Assembly: GCF_009765975.1 (NCBI RefSeq)
Contig: NZ_LMUJ01000103.1
Coordinates: 57,484-111,399 of the forward strand
Length of the DNA: 53,916 bases
Reading direction: 5' to 3'
From: Acidisphaera sp. S103
GTDB taxonomy: Bacteria > Pseudomonadota > Alphaproteobacteria > Acetobacterales > Acetobacteraceae
Shown in pieces: positions 26,154-35,030 of this stretch. Position 1 is the first letter of the stretch, and the number at the start of each line of letters is the position of its first letter. The notes under the pieces are model-generated. The model searched no databases and was not told the origin of the DNA. It saw only the letters and a list, made by a program, of their open reading frames with translations. The position numbers were made by a program, and so were the translations under genes.

Positions 26154-27470
26154 TCATGCCTGGCGGGCGATGGGTTTCGGCTGCAGGAAGATCGCCACAC
26201 CGCCGATGAAGGCGCAGACGCCCACCGCCAGCAGAGCGGGCGGAAAGGTGCCGGTCGCCTGCCGTATTGCCCCGATCATCCACGGCGCAACGAAGCCCGA
26301 CAGGTTACCGATCGATACCACCATGGCGATGCCGACCGCGGCGGTCTTGTCGGAGAAACTCTCGCTAATGCCGGACAGGAACGGGCCTTTGACCGCGAAG
26401 GTGCCGATGGCGGACACCGACAGCGCGATCAGCGTCCACACCGGGGAGTCAATCCAGAAGCAGGCGGCCATGCCGATCGCCGACACGATGCCGGCGATGG
26501 CGGTGTGCCAGGTGCGTTCCCGGGCTTTGTCCGAGTGCCTTGCCCACACGATCATGGCGACGGCGCCGCAGAGAAACGGAATGGCGGAGACGAAACCGGT
26601 CTCGACATTGGTCAGGCCGAAGCTTTTGACGATCTGCGGCAGCCACAGCGCCAGGCCGTAGCTGGGAATGCCGGTGCCGAAGAACACCAGCGACAGGACG
26701 ATCACGCGCGGGTCGGCGAGCAGGCGCAGGGACTGCAGCAGGTTCAGCTTGGGGGTTTTCTCGGGGTGTTGGGCGCGTTCGCGTTCGAGCGTGCGTTGAA
26801 TCCAGTCGCGTTCCTCGGGCTTCAGCCATTTCGCTTCCGCCGGCGTATCGGTCAGGGTGAACCAGATGATGATGCCCAACAGGATGGCGGGCACCGCCTC
26901 CAGGATATACAGCCACTGCCAGCCCTTGAAGCCCAGCACGCCGTTCAAACCGAGCAGGGCGCCGGAGATGGGGGCGCCGATGACGCTGGAGAGTGGGATG
27001 CCGATCGCGAACATACTGATGTAGCGCGCTCTATAGCTACGGGGCAGCCAATAGGTCAGGTAGAGCATGACGCCGGGGAAGAACCCGGCCTCGACGGCGC
27101 CCAGCAGGAAGCGGACGATGTAGAAGGAGGTGACGGAGTTGACGAAGAACATCGCGCCGGCGACTAGTCCGCAACACACCATGATGCGGGCGAGCCAGAT
27201 GCGGGCGCCGATTTTCTCCATCAGGTAGTTGCTGGGTGTTTCGAAGATCAGGTAGGCGAGGAAGAACAGTCCGGCGCCGAAACCGAACACCGAGGGCGAC
27301 ATGTGCAGGTCGCGGGACGCGGTGATGGCGGCGAAGCCGATGTTAACACGGTCCATATACGAAATGATATAGCTGACCGCCAGCACAGGGACGCAGCGCA
27401 AGGCGACACGCCACAGCAGCTTGCGGGCGAATTCGGAATTCTCGTCGGCTAAGGCGGTCGCGTCACTCAT
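26154..27470 (-). CDS. MFS transporter, anion:cation symporter type
   Basis: 438 residues with 12 predicted helices. GGGAGA lies before the ATG. SYIISYMDRVNIGFAAI near the N-terminus is the hallmark of the anion:cation symporter subfamily (phthalate, tartrate, hydroxyphenylacetate, glucarate carriers); ETPSNYLMEKIGARIWLAR is the loop 2-3 motif, and GAVEAGFFPGVMLYLTYW is also typical. It imports an organic acid, presumably the substrate of the downstream amidohydrolase. A 449-nt region with a VapC fragment lies upstream. Confidence 0.92.
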   Translation of the reverse strand: MSDATALADENSEFARKLLWRVALRCVPVLAVSYIISYMDRVNIGFAAITASRDLHMSPSVFGFGAGLFFLAYLIFETPSNYLMEKIGARIWLARIMVCCGLVAGAMFFVNSVTSFYIVRFLLGAVEAGFFPGVMLYLTYWLPRSYRARYISMFAIGIPLSSVIGAPISGALLGLNGVLGFKGWQWLYILEAVPAILLGIIIWFTLTDTPAEAKWLKPEERDWIQRTLERERAQHPEKTPKLNLLQSLRLLADPRVIVLSLVFFGTGIPSYGLALWLPQIVKSFGLTNVETGFVSAIPFLCGAVAMIVWARHSDKARERTWHTAIAGIVSAIGMAACFWIDSPVWTLIALSVSAIGTFAVKGPFLSGISESFSDKTAAVGIAMVVSIGNLSGFVAPWMIGAIRQATGTFPPALLAVGVCAFIGGVAIFLQPKPIARQA

Positions 27471-27701
27471 GGTCGTCTCCCGGTCGCTGTCCCGATCTGT
27501 AAGGCGGATCGTCGAACTGCCGGGAGTCGGCGAACTCTGTATCCTGGGCCGTCATGTCCACCGGGTTGGCGTTGATCGCCGGCGGCCAAGTGCCGTGAAG
27601 AGCGACGGATCGTCAAGACCGTAGGGGCGTTCGAATGCGGGCGACTGCCAGCACGTCTCGGTCGTTTTCGACCCGTCCGGAGTGGATCGCGCATAGCCCA
27701 C

Positions 27702-27908
27702 ATGAAGGTGCGGCACTGGACCGACGTCGAAGTCCTGCATTTCATCGACCGTCATGTGCTGTTCGGACGCGGGGTCGGCCATGTCGATGCTCATTTGCTT
27801 GCCGCGGTTCGATTGACCGCCGGCGCGGGGCTTTGGACCAACGACCGAAGACTGCATGGCGTCGCCGATGAACTGGGGTTGGCAACGGTTCGGCACCGCG
27901 GGTCATAG
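27702..27908 (+). pseudogene. C-terminal fragment of a VapC-type PIN-domain toxin
   Basis: The frame reads VEVLHFIDRHVLFGRGVGHVDAHLL then ARLWT-like GLWTNDRRLHGVADELGL, which is the C-terminal half of a VapC ribonuclease, including the conserved D-A-H-L and W-T-x-D segments. No N-terminal PIN part with the first Asp is found in any frame of the preceding 230 nt, and no antitoxin gene is present. It is a 5'-truncated relic. The rest of 27471-27701 holds only the promoter side of the MFS gene. Confidence 0.6.
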
Positions 27909-27919
27909 GATCGCGGTGC

Positions 27920-29820
27920 TCAATCGTCGTCCGGCACCAGCCCCTTCAGTCCATCCAGCAACGGCCCCAGATGCTTGCGATAGTTCCGCCAGCGGCCCAC
28001 CGAACTGCTGTACAACGGTTGCCGCACCTGCCAGAGGCTCGCGGTGAACACTGGGCGTTCGGTCTCGTGGAACGCCAGGCACGCCGGCTCCCAGTCCAAG
28101 CCTAGGAAGGCGATTAGCCGCCGGCTCTGTGCTTCCAGGTTGGCGACCAGGTCCTCATATCGGACCTCAAGGATGCGCAGTGGCACTACCGCGCGCCAAT
28201 GTGCCAACAGCCAGTCTATCTCTCGAAACCGTACGGCCAGTTCTGTCTGATCGGTGGACCACGCCTGGCCCTCGGCGAATTGCTGAAAATGGCAGGACAG
28301 GCACACGTCGCGCGGATCGCGGCGACACACGATGACCCGAGCGCGGGGAAACAGCACGGCGATCTGGCCCAGTATCCGGCAGTTGTCCGGCATCTTGTCG
28401 ATCACGCGCACCGCGTCGCCGCCCTGTTCGCGCATCCAGTCGAGATGCGCCGTGGCCGCCCCTCGCACCGCCTCGCGGTCCCACGCGGCGGGCGGACGAT
28501 GCATGTCCCCGCCGTTCAGCGTCCGAACGATATTGCTGACATCCTTGCTTTCGCCGGTGCCGAAAACCTCGCTGTGGCTGGCGGCGATCTGCTCCACCAG
28601 CGAGGTCCCGGACCGAGGCATGCCGACAATGAACACCGGCAATTCCGACGGATCCCCCCAACCGGCGGTGGCCGTAAACTGCTGACGGGTGAAGGTGGAA
28701 ATCGCCCAATCGACGTAGCGTCGCAGTCCGGGACCGTCGAAGGCCATGCCGGCGTCGTTCCAGACGGTTCTGATGAGCCGGTTGGCCGCATCGAATGCCG
28801 TGAAGGCGGTGTCGTAATCACCGCTCCGGTCCAGCAATGTGCCCATCGCCATCCCGGCGGAAATTCTCTCCCGCAGCGGCTCCGCCGCGTTGTCTAGGGT
28901 GGCATGCAGCCGTGAAATTTCGGCCGCGTCGCCGTCGTGCCGGCCGATCGCGGTCAGTCCCCGTCGTGCCTCGGCCGAGTCCGGTTTCAGCGCGAGCGCC
29001 TTGCGGCAACAGTCTTCCGCCTCGGCGAAACGGCCCATTGCCGTGAGGTTGGCGCCGAGAGCGAGCCACATTTCGGTGCGATCCGGGGCCAGCGCCAGGG
29101 TGCGGCGGGCGGCGGCGGTGGACCGGTCGAGATCCCGTAAACGCCGAGCGGTCACCGCGACGGCCGTGTGCGTATCGGGGTTTTCGGGATCCAGGACGGC
29201 GGCCTTTTCGTGCCACATCAACGCCTGATCCAGCCGGTCGAGGCTTGCGAAGCTGGTGCCGAGGTTGATCATGGCATCGATCCGACCGGGGTCCAATGCG
29301 AGCAGGGCCGTCAGTGTCTCGACCGAGGCCGCTGTGTCGTTCAGGCGGATCATGGCGTTGCCGAGCAGGGCGAGGATATCGGATGAGTTCGGCGCCAAGA
29401 CGACGGCTCGGCGTAAAGCACCGACCGCGCCGGCATCGTCGTCCAGGCCGATCAGGATCGTCCCAAATTCAGATGCGCCTCGGCCAGATCGGGGTCCAGG
29501 GCGATGGCGCGCCTTGCCAGATCCGCCGCGGCCTGCGGTGCGCCGGTCATCAACTTGGCCCGGGACAGGTTGCTGAGTGCCTCGGGGAAGTCGGGATCGG
29601 CCGCCAAGGCGTGGGTCAACAGCGCGATGGCCTGCCAGGGGTCGCCGCGTTCCTGCATGATGACGCCGAGAAGATTGAGCGCGTCGGGGTCATCTGGATC
29701 GTGGCGCAGAACCGCTCGGTAGCCCGCTTCGGCCAGCTCCAACCGCCCGGCTTCGTGCTGTGCCAGCGCGGCGGCGAGGGTTTGTTGCTGGTTGGGATCG
29801 TCCGGGCGGGGCATCGGCAA
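27920..29820 (-). pseudogene. TPR-sulfotransferase, broken by one frameshift
   Basis: Two frames join into one protein of about 633 residues. From 29820 the first frame gives about three TPR repeats and ends in LNLGRS-stop at 29452. One base out of phase the text continues TILIGLDDDAGAVGALRR, the natural next helix of the TPR array, to 27920. Loss of one G in the GGG at 29462-29464 explains it. The rest holds more TPRs and a sulfotransferase domain with the PAPS site FIVGMPRSGTSLVEQIAASH and PRARVIVCRRDPRDVCLS. Such proteins sulfate small or glycan acceptors using PAPS. The 492-codon downstream frame has only a TTG-type start, so it is not an independent gene. Seven nt follow the ligase stop. 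Confidence 0.75.
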
Positions 29821-29827
29821 GGGGCGA

Positions 29828-31276
29828 TCAGTCCGGTTGCCGCGTCAACGCGAACTGGACCAATTCGTCCCGCATCAGCTTGCCGTTGGCGTTGCGTGGC
29901 AGCCCCTTTACCTGAAGAATGAATCTCGGCGATTTCTCCGCCAGCCTGGCGTGACAGAGCGCCTTCAGGGCGGCGGTTTCCACGGGCGTGCCGGCGACGA
30001 TCGCGGCCCAGATCCGCATCACCCCCATGCTGTCCGGCACGGCGAACACGGCGGCGTCGGTCACCTGGGGCAGCGACAGCAACACATCCTCGATCACAAG
30101 CGGGCTGACTTTGATGCCACCGCTGTTGATGAAGTCGCCGGCGCGTCCGGACACCGTCAGCAAGCCTTCGCCCGACACCGAACCGATGTCGCCGGAATAG
30201 AACCATCCGTCCCGGAAGACGCTGTCGGATGGCGCCCCATCGTCACCGAGATGGCCGGCGATGCAGTTCGCACCCCTGATCCGCAGAATCCCCTCGGCGT
30301 TCGGCGGCATTGGCTGGTCTTCGGCATCCACCACCTGGACCTCGACGCCGGGATGTACCAGGCCCACGGCGCGCGGGTCGCCACCCAAGGCGGCGAACGG
30401 CCCGGATGCGATGCCGCCGGCCTCGGTCGCGCCGTAATGGGATATAAGGCGGGCGCATAGTTTGTGCTCAGCCAGCGTACGCAGGCGGGATGGCAGGGCG
30501 CTTCCGCTGACCTCGATACTGACCAGTGATGGCAAGGGTTGGGCGTCATCCGGCAGCGCGCCGACGAGTTTTTGCAGCGAAACCGGCGCGATCGCCATTG
30601 AGTCGACCCGGTGGCGCCGGATGGCCATGACGGCTTGCGCCGGATTGGTCAGCACAAGGGTGCCTCCGCTCCAGAACGTGCGGAGCACCTGTGTCAGTCC
30701 CCAGGTGATGCCCATGCCCACCGCACAGATATGCACGGACCGTGGCAAACTGGACGCACGCCAGTTGTCCATCACCCGGCCGGTCATGAGGTCATGGCTG
30801 ACGGCGGAGAATTTCGGCACACCGGTGGTGCCGGAAGACGCGAAGATCCGAAAGATCGCCGAACCGCCGGAATGGATGGGCATGGGGGACGGTTCTGTTC
30901 CGGACATGGACCCGGATGCGGGCAAACCGGTCCAAAGCCGCTCGATCGGCATGCTGTGCACGCCCGGTTTCGCGGTTCGGCCGCCTTCCGTGATGCAGAA
31001 GTTCATGCGTTCGGCGGGCAGGGTTATGTCGGCGGTCTCCACGCCCAGCCGTGCCAGCGCCATCGCGGCCACCAGCGCGGCCATTTCGTTCGGGCCGGCC
31101 ATCGCCAGTCCGACGGTTTGCCCGCTAACGACGCCCAACCCGGCGAGATGCGCCGCCATCGCGTCGATCATCCGATCGAAATCGCGGTACGACACGCCGG
31201 CATGATCGGCGCCGATAACGGCCAGGGTGCCGGGGTTGAGCAACGCGAGGCGACGAATGGGGGCGGTGATGTTCAT
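29828..31276 (-). CDS. AMP-dependent acyl-CoA synthetase/ligase (ANL superfamily)
   Basis: 482 residues from ATG 31276, slightly short for the superfamily. The P-loop is ASSGTTGVPK (residues about 146-155), then SHYGATEAGG and DGWFYSGDIG, and the C-terminal Lys in GLPRNANGKLMRDEL. The carboxylate substrate is not deducible. It is upstream of the TPR-sulfotransferase with a 7-nt gap, so both belong to one transcript. It is too far from the aromatic locus at 1-8623 to be assumed to be its missing ligase. Confidence 0.87.
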   Translation of the reverse strand: MNITAPIRRLALLNPGTLAVIGADHAGVSYRDFDRMIDAMAAHLAGLGVVSGQTVGLAMAGPNEMAALVAAMALARLGVETADITLPAERMNFCITEGGRTAKPGVHSMPIERLWTGLPASGSMSGTEPSPMPIHSGGSAIFRIFASSGTTGVPKFSAVSHDLMTGRVMDNWRASSLPRSVHICAVGMGITWGLTQVLRTFWSGGTLVLTNPAQAVMAIRRHRVDSMAIAPVSLQKLVGALPDDAQPLPSLVSIEVSGSALPSRLRTLAEHKLCARLISHYGATEAGGIASGPFAALGGDPRAVGLVHPGVEVQVVDAEDQPMPPNAEGILRIRGANCIAGHLGDDGAPSDSVFRDGWFYSGDIGSVSGEGLLTVSGRAGDFINSGGIKVSPLVIEDVLLSLPQVTDAAVFAVPDSMGVMRIWAAIVAGTPVETAALKALCHARLAEKSPRFILQVKGLPRNANGKLMRDELVQFALTRQPD

Positions 31277-31402
31277 GGTGCCAGGGACAGATCGGATCGC
31301 ACATGCCGAAGGCGGCAGCCGGCATGGTAGCACGACGGCTGAAAAAGCCGCTTCAACGGCGCGTCGCCGATGCACCGCCGTCCATCCCTGGCACGCCGGC
31401 GA

Positions 31403-32194
31403 TCAGGCTTTGGACGGGCGCTTACGCCTGAGCCTGCGCACCAGGCCGGTCGCGACGCCGCCCAATGCCAGGACGGAAAGGGTCGCCGGCTCCGGCACGG
31501 ACGGGGCCGTGATCACGCCGCTGATCGCATAAATAGGCTGCGTGCTGGCGTCGGGATAGGCGAAGCCGGTGCTCAACATATCCGAGGTGAAAAAATCCCA
31601 TCCGGTGACCGGGGTCGATGTCCCCAGTTGTTGCCCGGACACCCCGGTCCCGTCCGCGTTTGAGCCGGTCCAGACGTAGGCACCAAAGTTCGGGCTGCCG
31701 TTTTCGTCCTCATCGATCAGGTTCAGGATGGAACCGGCGAACAGGGCGTTGGTCGAGGTGGCCACCTCGGTGGTGCCATCGACCAGGAATATCGGCACGT
31801 TGGCGTTGCAACTGGTGCCGCATGAGATGTTGCTGGCGGCACTCTCCGTCGACGTGCTGGTGATCGCATACCATAGCGTGCTCGGCAGGCTTGAATTGCC
31901 ATCGGCCTGGGAGGTGGCGAAATCGTTGTAGGTGCTTTCAGCCGTCGAGGTGGCCGTTGTCAGTCCATCCGTGACGAATGCCAGCCGGTATTGGGTCACG
32001 CCGGCCGGCGGGACGAAGGTGGGGGTTGCCAGTGCGGCGCTGGATGCACCGAGGAGGCAAACGGCGGTGAAGGAAGCGCCCAACCAGGGGCCGTCCCATC
32101 CCAGTACGCCCCGGCGATCATCCTCGCTGGCCGTTGCACGGGGCGGCCAGGCGGCGGGCGGCATGATGGCGGGTGTCTTCGGCATGTCGGGCAT
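31403..32194 (-). CDS. PEP-CTERM sorting domain protein
   Basis: 263 residues if started at ATG 32194; the N-terminal 35 residues before the hydrophobic signal (LGASFTAVCLLGASSAALA) are long and the true start is uncertain. The mature part is rich in Thr, Ser, Asn and Asp (TATSTAESTYNDFATSQADG). It ends with VPEPATLSVLALGGVATGLV and RRLRRKRPSKA, the tripartite PEP-CTERM signal: Pro-Glu-Pro, a helix and a basic tail. Such proteins are processed by exosortase during export to the exopolysaccharide matrix. The exosortase gene is not in the window. Confidence 0.85.
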   Translation of the reverse strand: MPDMPKTPAIMPPAAWPPRATASEDDRRGVLGWDGPWLGASFTAVCLLGASSAALATPTFVPPAGVTQYRLAFVTDGLTTATSTAESTYNDFATSQADGNSSLPSTLWYAITSTSTESAASNISCGTSCNANVPIFLVDGTTEVATSTNALFAGSILNLIDEDENGSPNFGAYVWTGSNADGTGVSGQQLGTSTPVTGWDFFTSDMLSTGFAYPDASTQPIYAISGVITAPSVPEPATLSVLALGGVATGLVRRLRRKRPSKA

Positions 32195-32417
32195 CGGCTT
32201 TCTGTTTCATCGACAATTCGTAACCGGAGGTTGCATGCAAATAACGCGCCGGAGAAATTATTGCCGCTATTCAAGGATATACGACGCCCATGCTGGAATA
32301 AACGCACGGTTGTGTAAAGTTTTCCGACACTTAAGATGATTCGGCCGGGGTGTCGCCCTCGCGGGCTGCCAGCGGCAAAGCGCTGGGCGCGACCCCGGCT
32401 TGTGGGTAAGGTAGGCC

Positions 32418-33113
32418 ATGGTTGAATCGTTACAGCGCACGAAAGTTGGCCGGCTTGGCAGCGAGGATGCCAGGCGTCTCGATGATGATGGCTTTCTTCT
32501 GTTACGTGGCGCTGTTCCGACCGATTGGACCGAGTCACTTCGCACGGCGTTCGAGGCCGGTGAACGGCCTTCCCACGCGTGGCCGGTCCCGCGCGGCCAT
32601 GATTGGCGCCATGCGTTGCTCGATCTCGACCCCGCGGTGCAACGTGTCTGCCGCCTGCCGATGCTGCTCGCCGCCGCGTATCATATCGTGCGGCTGCCGT
32701 TCTTTCTGGCGCAGGTTGAGGGGCGCGAACCGCGGCTTGGCGGCGGCATGCAGTTGCTTCACCGGGACGGGCCCGAGTCCAGCCTGACACCGACGGTTTC
32801 CGCCCTGGCCTTCCTTGACCCGTTCGGGCCGGACAATGGCGCCACGCAGGTCGTGCCGGGCACGCATCAAGGCGAGGGTCGAAAGGTCCCGCCAGGACGG
32901 GACCATCCGCGGGCCATGCCACTATCCGGGCAGGCCGGCGATATCCTGGTCTTCAGCGCCAACCTGCTGCACGGCGCGACCCGCAACCACAGCGGCGAGC
33001 CACGCCGCTCGCTGCTGATCTGCTATGCCGCGGTCTCGCAGCGGGATGACCATCGGGCGACCAGGACGATGCGGGCTGTACGGATGGAGACCGACGAGGT
33101 GTTCGACGCTTGA
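32418..33113 (+). CDS. Phytanoyl-CoA dioxygenase (PhyH) family protein
   Basis: 231 residues. Fe(II)/2-oxoglutarate-type oxygenase with [14 protein letters not shown] at the start, the iron motif H-x-D in [10 protein letters not shown] (about residues 115-117), the distal His in [19 protein letters not shown] (about 185) and the Arg that binds 2-oxoglutarate in the same segment. [22 protein letters not shown] is a strong PhyH signature. Family members hydroxylate small molecules or lipids. It faces the PEP-CTERM gene divergently, and the next gene is convergent, so it appears to be a single-gene unit. Confidence 0.87.
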   Translation: MVESLQRTKVGRLGSEDARRLDDDGFLLLRGAVPTDWTESLRTAFEAGERPSHAWPVPRGHDWRHALLDLDPAVQRVCRLPMLLAAAYHIVRLPFFLAQVEGREPRLGGGMQLLHRDGPESSLTPTVSALAFLDPFGPDNGATQVVPGTHQGEGRKVPPGRDHPRAMPLSGQAGDILVFSANLLHGATRNHSGEPRRSLLICYAAVSQRDDHRATRTMRAVRMETDEVFDA

Positions 33114-33134
33114 GGTGCGGCGGCGATTGGGCGC

Positions 33135-33980
33135 TTACGAGGCGACGATGGGGTGTCCCTTGGCGTACAGCAAGAGGGCGGCGTCCAGGCTGTCGCAAAC
33201 CTGTTGGAGCAGGGTCTCGCCAACCGCCGGTCCGATCGCCGTTTCCCAGGCTTTGACGGCGTCCACCATGTCGTAGACCGCCCTGAGCAGGGCCACGGCG
33301 GCGGGGTAGCCGTCTGGGGTGGTGTCCCGGGTACGGGACATCCAGTGATCGATCCGTTGATGGGCGAAGGCGGCGAAGCCTTCGGGGCCGGCGGTGATCC
33401 CGGATCGGTTGGCGCGGGAGGTGTAGCGGTTGGTTTTCTCGATCCAGCCGTGGGTGTCGGCGTAGGACAGATGGTGGATACAGACGCCCTGGTCGGCGTC
33501 GAATTGGGTGACCCGGTCGGAATGGCGGACGATCCCGGCGTGGACGGTGCGGGAGAAGGTGACGGCGCCCCGGCGGAACAGCCGGACGTGGTGTTCCGGC
33601 CAGTAGTAGGCGCGTTCGTCGTGGCGGCCAAGGATGTAGTGGCGCAGGGGGAATTCGTAGACCTCGGCGGTGGGGGCGGCGAGTTCGGCGTGGATGGCGG
33701 CGGCGGATTCGGGGCTGAGGCATTCGTCGTCGTCCATGAACAGGATCCATTCATGGCGGCAGAGTGACAAAGCGAGGGTACGAGTTTCCTCGACTGTGGG
33801 GGTCCAGGGGACGGTGACAACCTGGTCGGCGTGGGCCTCGGCGATGGGGCGGGTGGCGTCGGTAGAGGATTTGTCGACGACGATGAGTTCGTCGGCGAAG
33901 CGGAGGGCGCGCAGGCAGGTGCCGAGAATGGCAGCGCGGTTGTAGGCGATGACGAAGGCGCTGAGTTTGGGGCGCGGCAT
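33135..33980 (-). CDS. GT2 family glycosyltransferase (WaaE/KdtX-like)
   Basis: 281 residues. LSAFVIAYNRAAILGTCLRAL opens a GT-A fold, with IVVDKSSTDATRPIAEAH as nucleotide-binding part and the metal motif ILFMDDDECLSPE. Segments EFPLRHYILGRH, RLFRRGAVTFSRTVH and CIHHLSY match beta-1,4-glucosyltransferase-like GT2 enzymes working on LPS core or surface glycans. There is no membrane helix, so it is soluble or peripheral. No partner genes are adjacent. Confidence 0.85.
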   Translation of the reverse strand: MPRPKLSAFVIAYNRAAILGTCLRALRFADELIVVDKSSTDATRPIAEAHADQVVTVPWTPTVEETRTLALSLCRHEWILFMDDDECLSPESAAAIHAELAAPTAEVYEFPLRHYILGRHDERAYYWPEHHVRLFRRGAVTFSRTVHAGIVRHSDRVTQFDADQGVCIHHLSYADTHGWIEKTNRYTSRANRSGITAGPEGFAAFAHQRIDHWMSRTRDTTPDGYPAAVALLRAVYDMVDAVKAWETAIGPAVGETLLQQVCDSLDAALLLYAKGHPIVAS

Positions 33981-34068
33981 GCGGGGGCCTCGGTGGGGTG
34001 TGGCGGGCGACCGTATGCGGGGTTGGTTAACGGGGCGTTAATGGGTGGGGTGAACCGGCTGGGGGCAG

Positions 34069-34092
34069 ATGGCCGGGACTTCGCCCGGCCAT
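34069..34092. repeat. REP-like hairpin
   Basis: Perfect 9-bp stem ATGGCCGGG / CCCGGCCAT with loop ACTTCG, the same core as at 1814-1890. It lies between the GT2 start and the hydrolase stop. No T-run follows. Confidence 0.55.
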
Positions 34093-34116
34093 GATGGTGA
34101 GAGCGGGATTAACGCC

Positions 34117-34905
34117 CTAGCGTTCATCCAGGAACGCGAGGATTTCCCGACCGACTTCGGTTGGCTGGTCGAGTTCGGCCAGGTGGCCGGCGTTGGCGAT
34201 GATTTGTGTCGTGGTGGGGCCGGTGATGCCTTTGGCGAAGGTTTCGGCGTAGGCGCGGGGCATGATCTTGTCGTGTTCGCCCCATAGCAGAAGCGTGGGG
34301 GCCTTGATCAGGCGCAGGCGTTTTTCCAGGCGGGTGTTGCCCAGCGGCCAGAAGATGCGGGCGGCGGCCTCGTTGGAGCGGACTTGCTCGATCGGCCATT
34401 CGACGGAGTTTTCGCCGACGGGCGGGGCTTTCAGGGCCTTCCAGATCTCGGGGTCGGCGCACATCAGGCCGGGGACAGCGTCGCCGCGCTGCGCCCAGGG
34501 GTCGGTGGGCGGGTTGTTCACGTCGAACAGGCCAAACGGGGCGATCAGGGCGAGTTTGCCGACGCTGGCGGGCCAGAGCGCGGCGACCTCGGCGACCAGG
34601 GAGGCACCGACCGAACTGCCGGCCAGGTCGGCGCCGGCGAGACCGGCCTGATCGAGGATTTCCCTGACCGCGACCAGCCAGTCGAGGTGGGAGTCGAGCA
34701 CGGTGTGGCCCCGGTCGCCGCCGGGGAAGCCGGGCAGGGACGGGACGATCACGGTGCGGGTCTGGGCGAGTTCGTCCAGGAAGGGGATCCAGCGGGGCAG
34801 GCCGCCAAAACCGGCGAGGAAGCCGAGTTTCGGGCCGGTGCCCTTGCGCCAGATGCGCGTGGAGAAGCCGTTGACCTCGATGGTCATCGTTTCGGGGTCA
34901 GTCAC
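34117..34905 (-). CDS. Alpha/beta fold hydrolase
   Basis: 262 residues from GTG 34905, which has GGAG 6 nt upstream; ATG 34887 is an alternative without a ribosome site. The nucleophile elbow is AGSSVGASLVAE (Ser), with acid in LLWGEHDKIMP and His in IANAGHLAELDQP; PRWIPFLDEL and SLPGFPGG are usual fold elements. It is cytoplasmic and probably cleaves an ester or C-C bond. It lies 125 nt downstream of the flavin oxidoreductase on the same strand, with a REP-type hairpin between. This suggests oxidation followed by hydrolysis of one substrate, unknown. Confidence 0.88.
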   Translation of the reverse strand: MTDPETMTIEVNGFSTRIWRKGTGPKLGFLAGFGGLPRWIPFLDELAQTRTVIVPSLPGFPGGDRGHTVLDSHLDWLVAVREILDQAGLAGADLAGSSVGASLVAEVAALWPASVGKLALIAPFGLFDVNNPPTDPWAQRGDAVPGLMCADPEIWKALKAPPVGENSVEWPIEQVRSNEAAARIFWPLGNTRLEKRLRLIKAPTLLLWGEHDKIMPRAYAETFAKGITGPTTTQIIANAGHLAELDQPTEVGREILAFLDER

Positions 34906-34981
34906 GTTTTGCTCCGTGGCACATTTCGCTCCGTTGTTAGTCGGGGGACCGCTACCGGCGCCGTGGTTGGTCCAGGCGTGG

Positions 34982-35003
34982 ATGGCGGGCCTGCGCCCGC
35001 CAT
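34982..35003. repeat. Short perfect hairpin between two same-strand genes
   Basis: ATGGCGGGC, loop CTGC, GCCCGCCAT: a 9-bp perfect stem in the gap after the flavin oxidoreductase stop. It might attenuate transcription but has no U-tract and resembles the REP core found elsewhere in the window. Confidence 0.5.
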
Positions 35004-35030
35004 GACGTTGAATGGGCCTGCGGCCGCTTG

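Noticed and set aside
29828..31276. AMP-dependent ligase as the missing aryl-CoA ligase of the left-hand locus
   Set aside because: It is over 20 kb away, coupled to a sulfotransferase gene, and shows no benzoate-ligase signature I can recognise.
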